This document shows positions 59,868-64,000 of a DNA stretch of 64,000 nucleotides, in pieces (position 1 is the stretch's first letter; each line of letters begins with the position of its first letter). The notes under the pieces were generated by a model. It was not told the DNA's origin. It saw only the letters and a list, made by a program, of their open reading frames with translations, and searched no databases. The stretch comes from Osmia lignaria lignaria (lineage: Eukaryota > Arthropoda > Insecta > Hymenoptera > Megachilidae), in the NCBI RefSeq assembly GCF_051020975.1, contig NW_027478162.1, positions 3,222,501-3,286,500 of the forward strand, given 5' to 3'. The position numbers and the translations under genes are program-made.

Positions 59868-61183
59868 GCCATAGCTCGCTTGGTTTCCGAGATATTTGCA
59901 GATTTATCTCAAGGGAAGGGGCCTGACGGACATATTTCGAGATATTCCTTCTTCTTGTTGTTCTTCTTCTGCACAGCTAAGCTGGAAGTGGCATTTGCAG
60001 CTCGCAATAGTGCAGAGTTACCTCAAAGAAAGGGGCCACGGTGTTTCTGTATCTCTATTATGTTGGTGCCGCTTCGGAACTTTTAAATATCAGGATATAT
60101 CTCGAGAACTACGCATCTGATCAAAAAATATCATAGAACATAAAAAGTAGGAAACTTAATTCTCTACAAAAATGGTCTCTTAACATTTTGCCATAGCTCG
60201 CTTCGTTTCCGAGATATTTGCAGATTTATCTCAAGGGAAGGGGCCTGACGGACATATTTCGAGATATTCCTTCTTCTTGTTGTTCTTCTTCTGCACAGCT
60301 AAGCTGGAAGTGGCATTTGCAGCTCGCAATAGTGCAGAGTTACCTCAAAGAAAGGGGCCACGGTGTTTCTGTATCTCTATTATGTTGGTGCCGCTTCGGA
60401 ACTTTTAAATATCAGGATATATCTCGAGAACTACGCATCTGATCAAAAAATATCATAGAACATAAAAAGTAGGAAACTTAATTCTCTACAAAAATGGTCT
60501 CTTAACATTTTGCCATAGCTCGCTTCGTTTCCGAGATATTTGCAGATTTATCTCAAGGGAAGGGGCCTGACGGACATATTTCGAGATATTTCTTCTTCTT
60601 GTTGTTCTTCTTCTGCACAGCTAAGCTGGAAGTGGCATTTGCAGCTCGCAGTAGTGCAGAGTTATCTCAAAGAAAGGGGCCACGGTGTTTCTGTATCTCT
60701 ATTATGTTGGTGCGGCTTCGGAACTTTTAAATATCTTGATATATCTCGAGAACTACGCATCTGATCAGAAAATATCATAGAACATAAAAAGTAGGAAACT
60801 TAATTCTCTACAAAAAAGGTCTCTTAACATATTGCCATAGCTCGCTTCGTTTCCGAGATATTTGCAGATTTATCTCAAGGGAAGGGGCCTGACGGACATA
60901 TTTCGAGATATTTCTTCTTCTTGTTGTTCTTCTTCTGCACAGCTAAGCTGGAAGTGGCATTTGCAGCTCGCAATAGTGCAGAGTTACCTCAAAGAAAGGG
61001 GCCACGGTGTTTCTGTATCTCTATTATGTTGGTGCCGCTTCGGAACTTTTAAGTATCAGGATATATCTCGAGAACTACGCATCTGATCAAAAAATATCAT
61101 AGAACATAAAAAGTAGGAAACTTAATTCTCTACAAATAAGGTCTCTTAACATTTTGCGATAGCTCGCTTGGTTTCCGAGATAT

Positions 61184-62471
61184 TTGCAGATTTATCTCAA
61201 GGGAAGGGGCCTGACGGACATATTTCGAGATATTTCTTCTTCTTGTTGTTCTTCTTCTGCACAGCTAAGCTGGAAGTGGCATTTGCAGCTCGCAATAGTG
61301 CAGAGTTACCTCAAAGAAAGGGGTCACGGTGTTTCTGTATCTCTATTATGTTGGTGCGGCTTCGGAACTTTTAAATATCTTGATATATCTCGAGAACTAC
61401 GCATCTGATCAAAAAATATCATAGAACATAAAAAGTAGGAAACTTAATTCTCTACAAAAAAGGTCTCTTAACATTTTGCCATAGCTCGCTTCGTTTCCGA
61501 GATATTTGCAGATTTATCTCAAGGGAAGGGGCCTGACGGACATATTTCGAGATATTTCTTCTTCTTGTTGTTCTTCTTCTGCACAGCTAAGCTGGAAGCG
61601 GCATTTGCGGCTCGCACTAGTGCAGAGTTATCTCAAAGAAAGGGGCCACGGTGTTTCCGTATCTCTATTATGTTGGTGCGGCTTCGGAACTTTTAAATAT
61701 CTTGATATATCTCGAGAACTACGCATCCGATCAAAAAATATCATAGAACATAAAAAGTAGGAAACTTAATTCTCTACAAAAAAGGTCTCTTAACATTTTG
61801 CCATAGCTCGCTTCGTTTCCGAGATATTTGCAGATTTATCTCAAGGGAAGGGGCCTGACGGACATATTTCGAGATATTTCTTCTTCTTGTTGTTCTTCTT
61901 CTGCACAGCTAAGCTGGAAGTGGCATTTGCAGCTCGCAATAGTGCAGAGTTACCTCAAAGAAAGGGGTCACGGTGTTTCTGTATCTCTATTATGTTGGTG
62001 CGGCTTCGGAACTTTTAAATAACTTGATATATCTCGAGAACTACGCATCTGATCAAAAAATATCATAGAACATAAAAAGTAGGAAACTTAATTCTCTACA
62101 AAAAAGGTCTCTTAACATTTTGCCATAGCTCGCTTCGTTTCCGAGATATTTGCAGATTTATCTCAAGGGAAGGGGCCTGACGGACATATTTCGAGATATT
62201 TCTTCTTCTTGTTGTTCTTCTTCTGCACAGCTAAGCTGGAAGCGGCATTTGCGGCTCGCACTAGTGCAGAGTTATCTCAAAGAAAGGGGCCACGGTGTTT
62301 CCGTATCTCTATTATGTTGGTGCGGCTTCGGAACTTTTAAATATGTTGATATATCTCGAGAACTACGCATCCGATCAAAAAATATCATAGAACATAAAAA
62401 GTAGGAAACTTAATTCTCTACAAAAAAGGTCTCTTAACATTTTGCCATAGCTCGCTTCGTTTCCGAGATAT
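61184..62471 (+). repeat. Two-monomer duplication (644-bp offset) inside the right-hand repeat
   Basis: Units 61184/61506 recur as 61828/62150, sharing GGGGTCACGG (61321 and 61965), TTTCCGTATC (61655 and 62299) and GCATCCGATC (61722 and 62366). Private changes are TAAATAACTTG near 62017, which creates an early stop in the TTG frame, and AATATGTTGATA near 62341. Confidence 0.88.
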
Positions 62472-64000
62472 TTGCAGATTTATCTCAAGGGAAGGGGCCT
62501 GACGGACATATTTCGAGATATTTCTTCTTCTTGTTGTTCTTCTTCTGCACAGCTAAGCTGGAAGCGGCATTTGCGGCTCGCACTAGTGCAGAGTTATCTC
62601 AAAGAAAGGGGCCACGGTGTTTCTGTATCTCTATTATGTTGGTGCGGCTTCGGAACTTTTAAATATCTCGATATATCTCGAAAACTACGCTTCTGATCAA
62701 AAAATATCAGAGAACGTAAATTGTAGGAAACATAATTCTCTACAAAAAAGGTCTCTTAACATTTTGCCATAGCTCGCTTCGTTTCCGAGATATTTGCAGA
62801 TTTATCTCAAGGGAAGGGGCCTGACGGACATATTTCGAGATATTTCTTCTTCTTGTTGTTCTTCTTCTGCACAGCTAAGCTGGAAGTGGCATTTGCAGCT
62901 CGCAATAGTGCAGAGTTATCTCAAAGAAAGGGGCCACGGTGTTTCTGTATCTCTATTATGTTGGTGCGGCTTCGGAACTTTTAAATATCTTGATATATCT
63001 CGAGAACTACGCATCTGATCAAAAAATATCGTAGAACATAAAAAGTAGGAAACTTAATTCTCTACAAATAAGGTCTCTAAACATTTTGCCATAGCTCGCT
63101 TGGTTTCCGAGATATTTGCAGATTTATCTCAAGGGAAGGGGCCTGACGGACATATTTCGAGATATTCCTTCTTCTTGTTGTTCTTCTTCTGCACAGCTAA
63201 GCTGGAAGTGGCATTTGCAGCTCGCAATAGTGCAGAGTTACCTCAAAGAAAGGGGCCACGGTGTTTCTGTATCTCTATTATGTTGGTGCCGCTTCGGAAC
63301 TTTTAAATATCAGGATATATCTCGAGAACTACGCATCTGATCAAAAAATATCATAGAACATAAAAAGTAGGAAACTTAATTCTCTACAAAAATGGTCTCT
63401 TAACATTTTGCCATAGCTCGCTTCGTTTCCGAGATATTTGCAGATTTATCTCAAGGGAAGGGGCCTGACGGACATATTTCGAGATATTCCTTCTTCTTGT
63501 TGTTCTTCTTCTGCACAGCTAAGCTGGAAGTGGCATTTGCAGCTCGCAATAGTGCAGAGTTACCTCAAAGAAAGGGGCCACGGTGTTTCTGTATCTCTAT
63601 TATGTTGGTGCCGCTTCGGAACTTTTAAATATCAGGATATATCTCGAGAACTACGCATCTGATCAAAAAATATCATAGAACATAAAAAGTAGGAAACTTA
63701 ATTCTCTACAAAAATGGTCTCTTAACATTTTGCCATAGCTCGCTTCGTTTCCGAGATATTTGCAGATTTATCTCAAGGGAAGGGGCCTGACGGACATATT
63801 TCGAGATATTTCTTCTTCTTGTTGTTCTTCTTCTGCACAGCTAAGCTGGAAGTGGCATTTGCAGCTCGCAGTAGTGCAGAGTTATCTCAAAGAAAGGGGC
63901 CACGGTGTTTCTGTATCTCTATTATGTTGGTGCGGCTTCGGAACTTTTAAATATCTTGATATATCTCGAGAACTACGCATCTGATCAGAAAATATCATAG
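62472..64000 (+). repeat. Right-hand ten-monomer repeat, copy 2, truncated by the window edge
   Basis: Four complete units and 241 bp of a fifth match 59252-60780. The match is still running at the last base (GATCAGAAAATATCATAG), so the array and this repeat continue beyond the window. No trace of a flanking unique region is seen. Confidence 0.87.

Larger units (their letters stand above)
59574..59895 (+). repeat. Representative consensus-like monomer (322 bp)
   Basis: This monomer is close to the majority sequence and serves as a reference map; unit base 1 is the T of TTGCAG. Bases 1-28 and 115-142 form an imperfect direct repeat ending in AAGGGGCC. Bases 43-52 carry a CGAGATATTT box. Bases 51-75 are a T/C/G tract made of TTC and GTT triplets. 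Bases 190-212 hold inverted box halves and two overlapping palindromes. Bases 228-294 are AT-rich with three A-runs. Bases 300-322 lead back into the next unit through GCTCGCTTCG and CCGAGATAT. Hand count gives 126 G+C of 322 (39%) and 11 CpG. It has no ATG-initiated frame of note, only a TTG-to-TGA frame at bases 1-225. A private change sits at unit base 158 (G at 59731). Confidence 0.93.
59252..62471 (+). repeat. Right-hand ten-monomer repeat, copy 1 (3220 bp)
   Basis: Units 59252 to 62150. The first five (59252, 59574, 59896, 60218, 60540) recur at 62472, 62794, 63116, 63438 and 63760 at an offset of exactly 3220 bp. Markers are GGAAGCGGC with ATCAGAGAACGTAAATTG, ATCGTAGAAC with CTACAAATAAGG, the GATATTCCTTC/GTGCCGC doublet with ACAAAAATGGTC, and CGCAGTAGTG with GATCAGAAAATA. 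It is unrelated in monomer order to the ten-monomer repeat at 17.7-27.4 kb. Copy 1 has a private G at 59731. Confidence 0.87.
1..64000 (+). repeat. 322-bp satellite DNA array filling the window
   Basis: Seen directly: the same 322-bp unit follows itself without spacer or inversion from one end to the other. Unit starts (the TTGCAG, or a variant of it) fall at 23, 345, 667, 989 and so on to 63760, a total drift of only 19 bp from perfect 322-bp spacing over 198 units. Monomers differ from one another by roughly a few percent; copies inside higher-order blocks are nearly identical. No unique DNA, mobile element or gene breaks the array and both ends run out of the window, so the true array is longer. 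Known background: long homogeneous arrays of 150-360 bp monomers are typical of centromeric and pericentromeric heterochromatin in plants and animals. Inference: a eukaryotic, probably arthropod, centromere-proximal satellite. The family is not one I can name. Confidence 0.98.

Noticed and set aside
1..64000. CENP-B box
   Set aside because: No stretch satisfies the TTCG-N4-A-NN-CGGG pattern on either strand of the consensus; CGGG is essentially absent from the monomer.
1..64000. CRISPR array or bacterial repeat region
   Set aside because: Monomers are directly contiguous, long and similar over their full length, with no short repeat alternating with unique spacers and no neighbouring genes.
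1..64000. Transposon or retroelement origin
   Set aside because: No terminal inverted repeats, target duplications, polymerase-III boxes that I could place with confidence, or reverse-transcriptase remnants were seen. An origin from an old element cannot be excluded but has no support here.
1..64000. Possible assembly artefact producing the repeated blocks
   Set aside because: Private single-base differences between HOR copies and mosaic junctions argue that most copies are real. The near-identical pairs (2147-6010, 11910-15129, 45082-52811) still deserve a read-depth check.

Overview
The whole 64 kb window is one uninterrupted block of tandemly repeated satellite DNA. Every monomer lies in the same head-to-tail orientation. 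The repeat unit is 322 bp. Taking the recurring TTGCAG as unit base 1, unit starts run from position 23 to position 63760. That gives 198 complete monomers, a 22-bp piece on the left and a 241-bp piece on the right. By my count 178 monomers are exactly 322 bp, fifteen are 321, three are 323, one is 319 and one is 318. I see no believable protein-coding gene, tRNA, rRNA, transposon or unique sequence. The open frames of about 74 codons are the same repeat read over and over: they start at TTG, change frame from unit to unit, and are freely broken by nonsense and frameshift changes that have themselves been amplified.

The window must come from a eukaryotic genome and looks like centromeric or pericentromeric heterochromatin. 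The consensus monomer is about 39% GC by hand count. It has 11 CpG against about 12 expected by chance, so there is no vertebrate-style CpG depletion. With a monomer close to two nucleosome lengths, this fits an arthropod such as an insect best, but the sequence does not identify the species and I do not recognise the satellite family.

The array has a strong second layer of organisation, higher-order repeats (HORs), in which blocks of distinguishable monomers are repeated as units. From left to right: an irregular leader (23-2146); a tandem duplication of six monomers (2147-6010); irregular monomers with a one-monomer duplication (about 7962-8674); a five-monomer block repeated twice plus part of a third copy (about 11910-15250); a transitional zone of chimeric monomers (15155-17722); a ten-monomer HOR of 3218 bp in three full copies (17723-27376), then a broken fourth and a nearly full fifth copy (27377-32203); a mixed zone (32204-35743); a 27-monomer, 8694-bp segment (35744-44437) whose second copy (44438 to about 56778) has grown by amplification of a nested twelve-monomer HOR of 3865 bp (45082-52811); and a right-hand zone with 3-, 2-, 7- and 10-monomer duplications (56676-64000) that runs off the end.

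The monomer itself appears composite. It holds a 24-of-28 internal direct repeat within a longer, gapped similarity, plus direct and inverted copies of a CGAGATATTT box. The most interesting content is therefore the record of how the array evolves: in-register unequal exchange in whole-monomer steps, short conversion-like patches, chimeric monomers with mappable breakpoints, and several generations of nested HOR amplification.
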